In this document: positions 34,901-46,749 of the stretch, piece after piece
Layout: every line of letters starts with the position of its first letter
Numbering within the stretch: the first letter of the stretch is position 1
The notes under the pieces: generated by a model
What the model was told of the DNA's origin: nothing
What the model saw: the letters and a program-made list of their open reading frames with translations, nothing else
Database searches by the model: none
Source of the DNA: Fratercula arctica
Lineage: Eukaryota > Chordata > Aves > Charadriiformes > Alcidae
NCBI GenBank assembly: GCA_947846985.1
Contig: CANTUZ010000001.1
Coordinates: 109,571,757 to 109,635,756 of the forward strand
DNA: 64,000 nt
Reading direction: 5' to 3'
Made by a program: the position numbers and the translations under genes

Positions 34901-35980
34901 TATTATGAGGCCTGTATTAAGACAGATTTCAAATGGGAGGCACTGTCTACCACTGGAAGTAAAATCTATTTTCTCTTGCCTTTACTGAATAATATGACCT
35001 CAGCATGAATAATCTTCCTGTTAGCTCCTCCTGCTTAAGAAAAAACACCAGCAGAGCAATGATTACCAGTTCTTTATTCCGTCTCCATAGAGCATAGTTC
35101 TACCTTTATCTCATCCAGGAGAACCTCATAAATCAGATGGAACAAAAATTACATCAGAATCATACAGAAATTTCATTTAATCTGAAAGTAACTTTCTAGC
35201 AGGACAGAAACCTATTATTCTGGGCTATGTACAGTTCCCTGATCACCTCATGTAGAAGGGACACCCATACTTAAGTTATAATTCTTTATGTTTTCTGCTC
35301 ACTGTTATTTATTTTTAATTTTCTGTTGGGTTTATTCACTTCTCTAATTGACTGCCAGCTACCAACATTTTGCTTATTTTTGACCCCTGAAACATGTTCA
35401 GCCTGTTCTACTTTTAAAAGACTGTTAAGTCTAAAATAAAAGCTTAGAAATTCACATCTAAAGGTCACAGCTACAATTCTATATACAGACTCAATTGGAC
35501 TACATTTCTTTCAGGAACTACTTTGAACTCTTAGTCTAAAGGAATCCATTTGGTCTCTATCATGTCCTTTGGTATGAGGGTATTATGTTTCTCTCCATCT
35601 ATTCATGTTTGGAATAATAATCTACAAGATAAGAAATCTAAGGAATTTAAGTTTCTTAATCAACAGCAGTGTTAAGCAGGTTGTCGATTGGACTGTTATT
35701 GACCAGAACCTCCCAGTCAAGGAGTTGACTGTTAGCCTAGACACTAGCATTGGTTGCAAAATTTGTCCACCAGTGTGGCCTCAAGCTCATGGTAAACAGC
35801 AAGTTGCACCCTTTCTGTTAGGATATGGTCATTCACAATGCATATGTAAAATTTGTGGGATCGAACAGAGTACCAAAGTGCAACACTGGAAGTCGGCAGA
35901 GTTGATTGTATTCTGATGATCACCTCCCTTCTTAGGTGTTTTATCATACAGTTTGATACTTTCTATACCGTTTTAACTGA
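32000..35980. other. Unique AT-rich sequence, no gene recognised
   Basis: Short chance frames only, the longest being 103 codons at 35605. A 20-base poly-A lies at 32612-32631 and T/G-rich simple sequence at about 32817-32900. No transposon was recognised before the CR1 at 35983. Confidence 0.5.
32612..32631 (+). repeat. Poly-A run (20)
   Basis: Twenty uninterrupted A after GGGGG. The sequence in front has no recognisable transcript or SINE features. Confidence 0.9.
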
Positions 35981-35982
35981 AC

Positions 35983-36703
35983 AGGTTAGGCAGAGAATGG
36001 CTTGAGAGCAACCCTGAGGAGAAGGACTTGGGGGTGCTGGTGGACGAGAAGCTCAACATGAGCTGGCAATGCGCACTTGCAGCCCAGAAAGCCAACAGCA
36101 TCCTGGGCTGCATCAAAAGCAGCATGGCCAGCAGGTTGAAGGAGGTGATTCTACCCCTCTATTCTGCACTGGTGAGACCCCACCTGGAGTACTGCGTCCA
36201 GCTCTGGAGTCCTCAACACAAGAAGGATATGGAGCTGTTGGAATGGGTCCAGCGGAGGGGCACAAAGATGATGAGAGGGCTGGAGCATCTCTGCTATGAG
36301 GACAGGTTGAGAGAGTTGGGGTTGTTCAGCCTGGAGAAGAGAAGGCTCCGGGGAGACCTTATAGCAGCCTTCCAGTACCTAAAGGGGGCCTACAGGAAAG
36401 ATGGGGAGGGACTCTTTATCAGGGAGTGTAACGATGGGACAAGGGGTATCAGTTTTAAACTGAAAGAGGGGAGATTTAGATTAGACATTAGGCAGAAATT
36501 CTTTACTGTGAGGGTGGTGAGGCACTGGAACAGGTTGTCCAGAGAAATTGTGAGTGCTCCATCCCTGGAAGTGTTCAAGGCCAGGCTGGATGGGGCTTTG
36601 AGGAGCCTGGTCTAGTGGGAGGTGTCCCTGTCTATGGCAGGGGGGTTGGAACTAGGTGATCTTTAAGGTCCCTTCTAACCCGAACCATTCTATGATTCTA
36701 TGA
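35983..36703 (+). mobile_element. CR1 LINE, 5'-truncated, well preserved
   Basis: The element runs from within the reverse transcriptase to the true 3' end, with ATTCTATGATTCTATGA ending near 36703. It has the usual CR1 layout: ORF2 end, stop codon at 36613-36615, and a short UTR of about 90 bases. No target-site duplication is expected for CR1 and none is seen. It shares a subfamily with the copy at 15232-15535. Its low decay suggests it is among the youngest insertions here. Confidence 0.97.
35986..36615 (+). pseudogene. CR1 ORF2 C-terminal fragment (reverse transcriptase thumb and tail)
   Basis: An uninterrupted frame of about 210 codons opens inside the truncated element; the ATG-less 5' end is a truncation, not a start. 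It reads [20 protein letters not shown], then [40 protein letters not shown] and [13 protein letters not shown], the standard C-terminal part of CR1 ORF2 downstream of the catalytic FADD motif. The endonuclease, fingers and palm are absent, so the product could not retrotranspose. The lack of stops reflects youth rather than function. Confidence 0.93.
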
Positions 36704-36709
36704 TTTTCT

Positions 36710-39700
36710 TCAAATAGAAATTGCTTTTTTTCAGCAGAGGAGAGGTGTACCATGGATGTTATTTTGGAACTACCAGTCCTTCAAACTTATACACTTTTTG
36801 TAATGGTGGTCTGAGTACCCTTCTTTGCAGTCCTGACCATCCTTTACAATCCTTGGCTTTCAATACAGAGGACATTTAACACCTTGCAAAAAATACTGAC
36901 ATATTGCAGACACCTGAGAGGACACCAGTTCAGCTTTCTGAATCTTGCTATGACTGGAAATGGGATGATTTATTTGCAAGGGTTTACATTCTCATCTTGT
37001 TGATTTGATTTGTCATTCTTCTTTTTTGCTTTATTATAGATTTCACTGGCTGGAGACAAATATGTAAATCCTTCTCAGTGAGACTCAGTGTTTGGGGAAA
37101 ATAGACAAACCTGAGTAACTCTCAATGGACTTTTATTCTTCCTGGATAATCTTTTATTTACTAAGTCCTCTTAAATCATTAGTTTCAGTGTGAGAGTTAC
37201 CTTTTAATTAAATTATATTAATAATTGCCTGTTTCAGTTACACATGACACTATAAAAGATGTTCAATAACAATCTGATAGTACTTAATTAATTAATTAAT
37301 TCTCTGGGAAAGAGCTTCCAAATGATGGCATTTTTCCATTGCGTGATGAACACACATAACAGGCCATCATTCTAGCAGGCTGTGCAACTATTAACAGTAA
37401 GCTTTGCTACGCTCACTGGTTTTCTACTATTAAGAATTTTAATTTAACTATAAATAATACTGTCAAGACATATATTGAGAAGGATCAAATTAGAATTTTA
37501 CACCAAAATAAAAACCTCAGCCCAGTTATGAAATAGCATGTAGTATAATCATTAAGCTGGAATTGCACTGGTAACATTACGTTTCCATGATTAGAAATAT
37601 GTGAATAGGATATAATTACTTTTTTTAAGGAGTATAGAAACACTTTATATGTGTAAATTAAAACAAAACAGGTGGGCAATACTGGTGGTCCTTCGCTAGG
37701 CACAAATGGCAGGCTACTCTTTTCAGTTAATAGCATTCTCACAGGCGTGAGAGGTATTACGAGTGGCAGTATCAGATTTGGTTACTCTTTCTTAATACAA
37801 CAGAATGCATAATGATGTCAATTATTTCTTGGAATCAAGATCAGAGTTGCAGGTTTAGGTGTTTTCATAGATTTTTTGTTTTGTGGCAAACAATTTTTAA
37901 GTTCCTCTATGCACTCACAGATGTTTGTGTTTGTTTAAAGAGGTGGGGGCGAAAAGGTGAGGGAAAACAAAGCCATGGAAGTACTACATTGATTTTAGTG
38001 GCCCACACTATCCATCATAAACAGCTAGCATACAGATTCACATCTTACTACACTTAGTTACCTCTATATATAGAACAACCTGTGACTCAGATCCTAGGCT
38101 GGCCAACTTTCTATTGTGAAATGTCTATCTTGAAGCTGGCAGAGGGAACAGCGGTAAGACTGGCTTATGTAGTTGTTTCTGTGCAGCACAAACAAACCTT
38201 TTACTTGAAAACAGAGGTTTCTCCCCTTCTTTGGGGGCAAAGCTGTATTTTTCTCTGCATATACAAACTGTGCTCTTTTCAAGGGAACTATTTCCAAAGA
38301 CAACCATTTAAAACAGGTTATAGAAAAACATTAACCTTTGAGTCTGCCTGATTCCTTCAGATGAACAACTCCATGTTTGCCTGATAAAATTAACAATTCT
38401 GTAGGGTCTCAGGTCTATTCGTCTGCACAGTCCTTGAAGAGCACATATCTCCAGGAAGTGTGAGCTACTCTTTACTCATATGCCAAATTTATTTTCTTCT
38501 GTTTATTTTCTGTAAGAAGGGGACAGAATCAGCATAACATGTAGCTGGATTGTTTGAACATCTGAGCAGAAGGTTCTTTGTGTACATCCTGGCTTTATTC
38601 CTGTGTTGCCGTTCAACAATTCATTTTTACACCTAAAATGGTCTAACTCCGACTACAAGTATTTATGTCCTGAATTTAAAACATTCTGAAGATTTACTTT
38701 CCCTCTAGCTTCCATGAAGGCTTAAGAAGTTTTGAAAATTCAAACTCTAGATAAGCTGGACAGAAAAAAATAATGCATGGGGGGTGGTGGGGTGTGGGGG
38801 TGGGTGTTTGCTGGTTTTGAGTGTGGTTTTTTTCCATAACCAACCTACCCAAAGTTACAGAGGGAGATGATGTTAGAGACCCTCGGATTTCAAACAGTGC
38901 CTTAAGAAAGATGTCATATTTTGAGATCCAGACATCTGGTCATCATTAACCATCGCTGTTCACACATGATATTTTACTTAGACCGAACCAGGAGGGAGAC
39001 AGTAATTTATAACCTCGAGTCAGTGGGAAAAAGTCTGGTAAAATGCAAAAGTGACCATGAATGGAAGTTTCTAGCAGGTTCAGTCCTGGTGTAAGGTCAG
39101 TGAGGAGACAGATTTAAGAAAGGAAATCACACCTTGGTGATTTTCCTGGCTTCCAATAAGGAGGCTCCACCTAAGCTTGTCAGATGAGAAGTGGTGTTAA
39201 AGTACCTTTTCCACAGAATGTTGGGCTGTATGTAAAGAGATTTTGCAATATAAATGTTAAGCTTCTTTGTGGTTTTGCTTGCTGTTATTTTTTAGGTCTG
39301 TCTCTATAGCATTTTCTGGGGAAAAAAATAATATAGCATTACTTCATTCAATTTCAATTGGCATTGTGAAATATTAGATTAATAGCTGTGAGGCAGTCAA
39401 ATATCACAAGAGTTTGCCTGTGTACTTCCTGAATTTTGCCAAAAATTTAAAATATCATCACTACCACTAGGGACATTGGGTATGTACTGAATTACTCTGT
39501 AGATTATACTTTGAAAAGTTTCAGCAGCTAAGTATATTTCAGGCATTCATCTTTTGTACCCAGTATTTCAAATCTTTATAAATTTCCTTCCTGGACTCAG
39601 GTTAAGGACTCAGGAAAGACCACTAATATAGCAGACCTCCACTTCAGGTATTCTATTTTAACATTTAGCTTCTTGTATCCATACCTTTATAATTTTTCCT

Positions 39701-39740
39701 GGTCTTTAAGGAGCTTTCTGAATTTGTACAAAGTTCAAGA
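36710..39740. other. Unique AT-rich sequence, no gene recognised
   Basis: Near 37041 a strong acceptor-like string (CTTTATTATAG) precedes a 13-codon frame ending in a stop, which is too little to call an exon. A TTAATTAATTAATTAATT run lies at about 37283-37301. GT-rich simple sequence occurs near 38780-38830. Confidence 0.5.
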
Positions 39741-39859
39741 AAGTCTGTGATACTACTGCATCCTTGGGAAGAAGGATTAAACAGTGAGGCTGGTCAAGAT
39801 TTCTTTTTTTTTTTAGATGACAGTGAAACTAAAAGTTTTTCACAATTCAGGAAAGGTTT

Positions 39860-40141
39860 AAAAAGGGGAGGGGAGGGGAGGGGAGGGGAGGGGAGGGGAG
39901 GGGAGGGGAGGGAAGGGAAGGGAAGGGAAGGGAAGGGAAGGGAAGGGAAGGGAAGGGAAGGGAAGGGAAGGGAAGGGAAGGGAAGGGAAGGGAAGGGAAG
40001 GGAAGGAAGGGAAGGGAAGGGAAGGGAAGGGAAGGGAAGGGAAGGGAAGGGAAGGGAAGGGAAGGGAAGGGAAGGGAAGGGAAGGGAAGGGAAGGGAAGG
40101 GAAGGGAAGGGAAGGGAAGGGAAGGGAAGGGAAGGGAAGGG
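39860..40141 (+). repeat. Pure-purine pentanucleotide array (GGGGA)n then (GGGAA)n
   Basis: The array is 282 bases of uninterrupted purine on the plus strand. It starts with about ten GGGGA units (to ~39910) and continues with about 45 GGGAA units, with one short unit (GGAA) near 40005. Because the unit has no stop in any frame, both strands show spurious frames of 100-147 codons (KGREG or LPFPS repeats). The tract has strong triplex (H-DNA) and G-quadruplex potential and should be highly length-variable. Confidence 0.98.
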
Positions 40142-40149
40142 TGGCCCCC

Positions 40150-42595
40150 CACTGTTATCTTTCAATACGAAAAAAACTGCGGAAGCCTAATAAGAGGGGG
40201 AGTGGAGGGGTGGTGAAGCAAATTAAGGGTTTTTTTTGGTTTTCAGTTCTAAACGTCAGTGCAAGATGTAAGCCTCTCCACAAAGTTGTTCTCTACCTAA
40301 CCCATCTTTTTGCTTCTGTGCTCACCTGAACACCTGTAGGTTACTAGCTGTGCAAACTGGCAGGAGGCGACATCCTTGTATAGAGGATTTTGCTTTGCTT
40401 CCGTTCTGGACAAGCAGTTCATGGCTTTCGTTGGTTCAGCTAAGCACTGAATAAAGCCTTCAGAATTTGTTCCCATATCCATTACAGATAGAAAAGACTG
40501 AAATACCTCAGTTTCTGATCAGTGTATCTGTTTCAATGGCTTTGCTCATAAACTTTGTCCTAATTTCATTAATACCTAGGTTTTCGGGGAAAATTGTGCT
40601 TCAGCCTATTCATATTCTCCACACAGACAAAATAGTCATTGAAATCAACGAGTTAAGTAATGGCTTTCCCACCCTTTTCCTTGGGATGAACTAGAAAGCC
40701 ATGTTGCAGAATTCCAGGTTTCTCCCTTCCCCCACAAGGTAACCATGTGCCTGAATTCACTGTCCAACCACCCCAGCCTATTTTTAAACTGCACTGATTG
40801 TTTTTTTAATTTTCTTTTTTTTTTCTCTGTTAGTCTGACAGTTGGATAAAATCTCACTGAGCTTGTGGACATACAGGCTGTCCTTCAGTCATGATAAACA
40901 TAAGAAACAATTTTAATTTCAATGTGTATCTGTGTGTGCACAGACACAGAAGCAGCATAGCAAATGCAGACAGCTACAAACAGTCAGAGGATCACTTGCA
41001 GAATAAACACAACAAAAAAAATCTTTCTGGATATTGTGCTGGAAAAAACCTACCCCTAAAAAAAGAAAAAAAAAAAAGTCAGCAGTTGTGAGATTTCTGA
41101 TGTGTTACAGAAATCATGTTTTTAGTACATTTTTGTAAAATAAGATTTGTTTCAAAGAAACATGATTGTCATCATTAATGTTGCCTTCTAACAGAACCAG
41201 AAACAAGTTGAAATGCACTGGATATTGATGGACAGCTCACATGAAAAGAACCAAGGGATATTTGTACTACAGAATTTTTGTTGCTGTGCTATTGGCCACT
41301 TTTGACTTTCATTTTGAGCTTTTGGCTTATTCAGTGTCAAAAAACTAGCACAACATTTTGTGTCAAAGAAGCCAATACACTTGATGACAAAAACGATGTT
41401 AAAGTGTCCAGCTCAAAAGTTAACATCAGTAATTTTACTTTGCGCACAAGGATTGTACATAAATCCAAAGTGATTAATGTGAGTTACTCAAAATGAAAGC
41501 AATTACTGATTAAAAAAAATTAAGATGGAAGTGTAGTTTATATAGAAATGCACAAGTAAGATCTGCAAACAAGCTTGGTGATAAGCTGAGAAAAAAATAA
41601 ATTAATGTTTTGAAATTGTTTTCTAATCTGGATTCAAACTCACTACATGACTGTCAAAGCTCTTCATGTGTCTTCATCTTGTATTTCCATTCCTCAGCCT
41701 AGCATGAAATTTTACAAGATTAATATTTAGTATAAAGAAATTGCAAAAGCACTTTTTTCAAGTACCAGGGAAATATAGGTAAGCCACGGTACTCCATCAG
41801 AAACTATTAACTTTCAGCATCCTTAACACTGATTAGCTTTGAGGTAATTGAGATCAGTTAATGTCTCAGTGGGACAAGAGTCTATCATCAAAACTTCTAT
41901 CTGCAGTGAGAACTCCAGGAGTTGGATGGGATTCCATCTCATTTCCTGCAGGCTGCTGAACATATTCTTTATAATTTTAAATTTAAACCTCTCTGGGATA
42001 GTCTCATGAAAATAGAGCATTCCACTGGCTGCATAAAGGAGTAACAAAGCTGTTTCCCCCTTTCTGGTCAATTATATTGATTGTGATTCTGAGATTTTCA
42101 AATGTATTTCTCCATTTATTCCAATTATACTAAGCACGATTGTTAAGATGATTGTCTTGGACTTCGAGAGACGTGCAATGAGCCAGCTCACTTGTAGTTG
42201 TGTCAAAGTTAATTAATTTTTCTAAATCAAAAATGACCAGGAATGCATTCTGCTTTCTGTTTTGAATTAAAATCACTTTTTCACTGCTGTGTTATTCCTA
42301 GTTTGTATTGATTTTAGGTTCAAAGAGCATTAACTTCAATTCTAAGTTTTCTTTTAACCTGTGGAGAACATGGAGGGATCACAAGCTCTGCTTAGAAATT
42401 TCCCCAAGGGGCTCATCCAAAGCTTAACAAAACATTCTCAGTGACTTAATTTTGCTTGATGTCTTTGAAGAACCTTCTCTTTTATCCTTCAGGTTCATTT
42501 TTTTGGGAATGCTTTTATTCAAATGCAAAATTTCTCAAACTAAGAATAGTATTATTGCAGCTGGAATTATTTGAATTTTTGCAAATACCCCAAAG
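40150..42595. other. Unique AT-rich sequence, no gene recognised
   Basis: Short chance frames only. No repeat family recognised. Confidence 0.5.
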
Positions 42596-42597
42596 TG

Positions 42598-42620
42598 AAA
42601 ACAACAACAACAACAACAAA
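42598..42620 (+). repeat. (ACA)n microsatellite
   Basis: About seven copies of an AAC/ACA trinucleotide. Confidence 0.9.
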
Positions 42621-42670
42621 GAAAAGTATATATTTAAAAGTAAGTTTCATTTAAAAAAAAAACCAACTGT

Positions 42671-43430
42671 GTTGCGTTAACCTTGGCTAACAGACAAAAT
42701 CCCACCTGGCTGCTCACTTCCCCTCCTCCCCCAGGATGGAGGGAGAAAATAGGAAGAACAAGAACAAGAAAGCTCCTGTGTTGAGATAAGGACAGGAAGA
42801 TCTCTTATCAGCATGGGCAAAACAGACTCAAACTGGGGAAAATTAGCTTAATGTATTGTCAATTAAAATAACTATTTAATTACTGATACAGGTAGTCGTA
42901 AACAAAAAGACAAACATTAAAACAACACTTCTCCTTTCCCCAAGGTCAGCTTCAGTCCTTCTCTCCAGACTCCTGTCCACCACTTGAGCGGTGCAAGAGA
43001 TACCAGGGGGTCACAGTTGTCATGCAGCACTTTCTCTCTGGTGCTTCCTCCTTCTCACATCTTTTCTCTGCTCCAGTGTGGGCTCTCCATGGTGGCAGCT
43101 CCTTTGGGAATAGCCATGTGCTATGGCATTGTGTCCTCCATGGGTTGCAGTGGATGCCTGGTCCAGTTTCATGTAGTACCTCCTCCTCCTTCTCCTACTT
43201 TTCCTTCTCTGACCTTGCCTGTTTCTCACTCTTTTTGTTCTCTTGTCCTCTCTCCGTATGGCACTTTCTGCCCCTTCTTATATGCATTTACTCCAAGGTG
43301 CCACCATGGTGGCTGCGGGGCTCAGCTGTGCCCTGCGGGGGGTGGGTTGGAGCCACTGGAACCGGCTGTGTCCGGCTCAGGGCAGTCCCGGCCGCTCACC
43401 ACAGAGGCCGCCCCTTGACACATGCACCTA
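42671..43430. mobile_element. Avian dispersed repeat (non-autonomous, GC-rich interior)
   Basis: The left end reads GTTGCGTTAACCTTGGCTAA, followed by CCCACCTGGCTGCTCACTTC, GAGATAAGGACAGGAAGATC and GGGCAAAACAGACTC. This order matches a repeat family that I recall from many bird genomes. The interior holds degenerate CTCCAGTGTGGGCTCTCCATGG units, which in better copies form a tandem array. The right part (GGTTGGAGCCACTGGAACCG, then CTCACCACAGAGGCCGCCCC) also fits, but the last ~50 bases, expected to mirror the left end, are missing or replaced. I cannot give the family name with certainty (possibly Hitchcock-like or LTR-related). The open frames over it (144-165 codons) are not genes. Confidence 0.7.
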
Positions 43431-43439
43431 ATAGAAATT

Positions 43440-43784
43440 CAAACAAAATATTTAAATCAAAGCTTACCTCTGGGCCAGTTCTTCAAAAATGTCTTCTTTT
43501 TTTTTGCACCTGCAGTTAATTTCAACCAATAAAATCTGTAGCTGAAGCTGAGGGACCACTACAGTCAGCCTTCTACCTTGAAACAGGAGTGTGCTTTTCT
43601 GGAAGCAGATTTAGTGATGATCACCCCAATTTACCATGCCACGGTTCACACAGTGGTGCAGCCCCAGAGTGCACAAACCAGATTCTTTGTGGCGGTGCCT
43701 CACCCGCAAGGGAGGCTGCAGGGCTCCTACGGCCCGTGCCAAGCCCAGGCACAGCTCTGGAGTAGGGCTGAGCACCGGCAGGCA
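43440..43784. other. Short spacer between dispersed repeat and minisatellite
   Basis: Becomes GC-rich from about 43660. No recognisable gene; the open frames here are extensions of the repeat-driven frames downstream. Confidence 0.4.
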
Positions 43785-44583
43785 CTGGCAGGTCATGGAC
43801 AGGGCACGGGCATGGGCTTGGACATGGGCTTGGGCATGGACATGGAGATAGGCATGGGCATGGACACGGGCACGGGCATGGGCATGGACATGACATGGGC
43901 ACAGGCATGGGCATGGGCACAGGCATGGACATGGGCATGGGCATGGACATGGACATGGGCATGGGCACAGGCACAGGCATGGACATGGGCATGGGCACGG
44001 GCATGGGCATGGGCATGGGCATGGGCACAGGCACGGGCATGGGCATGGACATGACATGGGCACAGGCATGGGCATGGGCATGGGCACAGGCATGGACATG
44101 GGCATGGGCATGGGCATGGGCACAGGCACGGGCATGGGCATAGACATGACATGGGCACAGGCATGGGCATGGGCACAGGCATGGACATGGGCATGGGCAT
44201 GGGCATGGACATGGGCATGGGCACAGGCACAGGCATGGACATGGGCATGGGCACGGGCATGGGCATGGGCATGGGCACAGGCACGGGCATGGGCATGGAC
44301 ATGACATGGGCACAGGCATGGGCATGGGCATGGGCACAGGCACGGGCATGGGCATGGACATGACATGGGCACAGGCATGGGTATGGGCACAGGCATGGAC
44401 ATGGGCATGGGCATGGGCATGGGCACAGGCACAGGCATGGGCATGGGCATGGGCATGGGCACAGGCCCAGGCATGGACAGGGGCATGGGCACGGGCATGG
44501 GCATGGGCACAGACCCAGGCATGGACATGGGCATGGGCACGGGCATGGATGCAGGCACAGGCATGGACACAGGCAGAGGCACG
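43785..44583. repeat. Hexanucleotide-based minisatellite (GGGCAT/GGCACA/GGACAT)
   Basis: About 800 bases are built from six-base units, mainly GGGCAT with variants GGGCAC, GGCACA and GGACAT. Longer blocks recur, for example GGGCACAGGCATGGACAT. No unit contains a stop in any of six frames, so both strands appear open for over 300 codons (MPMPVP, CPCPCP and HAHARA peptides on minus). At 43887, 44048, 44143, 44298 and 44357 the string GACATGACAT contains a five-base unit, shifting the register by one each time. The register shifts and free mixing of frames argue against selection for a protein. Confidence 0.97.
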
Positions 44584-44589
44584 GCTGTC

Positions 44590-46380
44590 AGCACCAACTG
44601 CTTTGCTGTCCGCTGTGGTACACAAACAGATGTACCTGCAAAGCCACAAACACTACAGTGTTTGGTCCAGGGTCTGTCACACACCTCTAAGTATTGCGAT
44701 CAGTGTGATACCATGTCTGCTCGTGGACTAAGTGTGAAGAGCTCGACAGTATCAATCTGAAATCTAGTGAGACAGAAGCCATGTGACCAAAAGAAGATAA
44801 AAAATACAAGTAGGTTTGACACAGTAATTACCCCTATGATAGCTCTTTCTAGGTAAGGCAAATTGGTGATGACAATATAGGGAAATTTGCCTCTCTAGCA
44901 CTGTTTTCTGAATAAAATTTCCCACAGCTGTCAATCAGGCCATTTTACCCTCACACTAAATTAGCACCATTTATTTTAAGAGTGTCTTTTGTACAATGCT
45001 GAAAGGTGAACTATATTGTAATTCAACCTTGAGACTATTCTGCTGTTAAAAGTTCCCATTTTTGTGTACTCTTTATTATTTCTTAGCTAAAAGTCTTAGA
45101 CAGCTTTACTTTCTCAGCCTGGTCCTCATCTGTAGACTATAGCCTAAGAAGTACTTTTTACTCTTTGCTTTATAACTACAAGTAAATGATGATTTCACTT
45201 TGATTGTAATCATACATATTTCCTTTTCATTTTACTGTGTAGCTGTAAGGTGGTGTCTGCTTCATATAACACTTATTGTGCTTGGATATTTTGTTATATT
45301 AAAACATCAAATGCCTTTTAGAATTACTCTTGTCTCTCTCCTGCACTGTCAATAAAATGCTGTAAGATTGAGTGATACATGGGACTTGGCATAAGCTTGT
45401 TAATGCTACAGGTAGTTTTACAAAGAGGCTGTGGCAACATAAGGCTCAGTATTTCAATGGTAATTCTCAGGCAAATGACTTTTCTTCACAACATAGGAAC
45501 TATAAAGTATAGTGTGCTAAAGCAGGATATGACAGGAACTGGCTACTGAGTCCAAGGATGATTTTTAATTCCTATCCATCACAAAGGTTTAAATATTCTC
45601 ATGGAAAGAGAAAGGACTTGGATTTCCATACCTATTCCAAGGACTTCTTTTGTCCAATAATAATCATAGTTACTGCTTGAGACAAAGACTGTACCCCATG
45701 TTTCATCTTTTAGTGCCCTGATCCCTTGACTGAAGACTCACACTCCTTAAGAAGCAATAAGCTCTACAGGAAGCTCTTTCAAGAAGCAATATTATGCTCA
45801 CTGTTCTCCTGCCTGTTCCACATTAAATGAGCTGTATTTGACACAAAACCGTGAGAGATGGCAAGGCTTCTGTGTTACAAGTTAGGTCATCTCAGACTTG
45901 CCTATAACCTACCAGCCTACCGTGAAGAATGCTCTGAAAAGTAGTTGCCATGCGGGTTTCAGACCTGGAAATGCAGCAGAGGCTTCCTGACTCTTTGAGT
46001 TTAGAAAGGGACAGCTTTGGAAAAATGAAAACAGAAAGCAAGCACTTACACTATTAGTTTTACCATTGATTAATAACATTGGATGTGATGTCCCATACAA
46101 CAAGCTGAACCTTTACAATGAGACTTGCAAATAAGTCCATTCTTCTGTGTCTGACACTTTCTTCCAGAGCCATACAAATGCATACCATCGTGGCGTTTCT
46201 AAGCTTGAAACTCTCTCAGTGTCTTCATGAACAGATGCAGACCATTTTGACTCACTTGAGCTACTTGGTGAGCCCAGATCTCCTTTCAGAGACAGAATCT
46301 AGCAGTCCTGTTTGTGTTTCATGACAAGTCCATGCCAGGTTCACACCTGGAGCCTGCCCAGCACGCTACAACTAAGAGTC
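44590..46380. other. Unique sequence, no gene recognised
   Basis: Frames reading out of the minisatellite end here. The rest is AT-rich unique DNA. Confidence 0.5.
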
Positions 46381-46540
46381 ACTTAGAGTTTGAAATGGTG
46401 GTGGTGTCACCCACCTCTCTGTTAGTGAAGGATAAGGAAGGACAACCATAGGTCGAAAGTAGTCCACAAGCTGCTCCACCTGGCCACTGCCTTCTCTGAG
46501 ACAAGAAGAAGAATAGGTGCAGAGCTCCTGCTGTGCTCAC

Positions 46541-46746
46541 CGCAGCACGTGCAGATAGGCTCCATGCTGGGGGCAGCTGGGAAGCTTAAGCATCTGCTGG
46601 CCCAAGGACAAGCAAAACAGATAGTCGTTGATGAAAGACTGAAGCAGGTTGCTACCACTGTGCAGGGAGGTGCATCACCCGCTTGGACAGACGTTTGGAA
46701 ATGTGCAGGTAGCCAAGAGGAGCAGCTGTTTGCACCACATGGGCAG
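46541..46746 (+). other. Candidate exon with strong splice signals (coding status unknown)
   Basis: A pyrimidine-rich stretch ending CTCACCGCAG (46534-46543) is followed by a frame of about 67 codons (QIGSMLGAAGKLKHLLAQGQ ... SQEEQLFAPHGQ) that runs into GGGCAG|GTAAGTG at 46747, a near-perfect donor. The frame continues open to 47046 past the donor, and the opposite strand is open too (46422-46889), so the open frame alone is weak evidence. The peptide is not recognised. It could be a lncRNA exon, an exon of an unknown gene, or part of a decayed retroelement. Confidence 0.3.
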
Positions 46747-46749
46747 GTA

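Noticed and set aside
36028..36615. 195-codon frame as a host gene
   Set aside because: The peptide is the C-terminus of CR1 ORF2 and lies inside an element with CR1 3' octamers.
37026..37081. Strong acceptor (CTTTATTATAG) followed by a 13-codon terminal frame
   Set aside because: Too short to distinguish from chance; no poly-A signal tied to it.
39747..40190. Plus-strand 147-codon (GKGREG) and minus-strand 101-123-codon (LPFPS) frames as genes
   Set aside because: They are direct translations of the GGGAA pentamer array.
42984..43519. 144- and 165-codon frames as genes
   Set aside because: They overlie an avian dispersed repeat and run in two overlapping frames.
43611..44684. Minus-strand frames of 342-357 codons and plus-strand frames of 131-158 codons as protein genes
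   Set aside because: They exist only because the hexamer unit lacks stops in every frame; the peptide changes register five times and no start, splice or domain evidence supports them.
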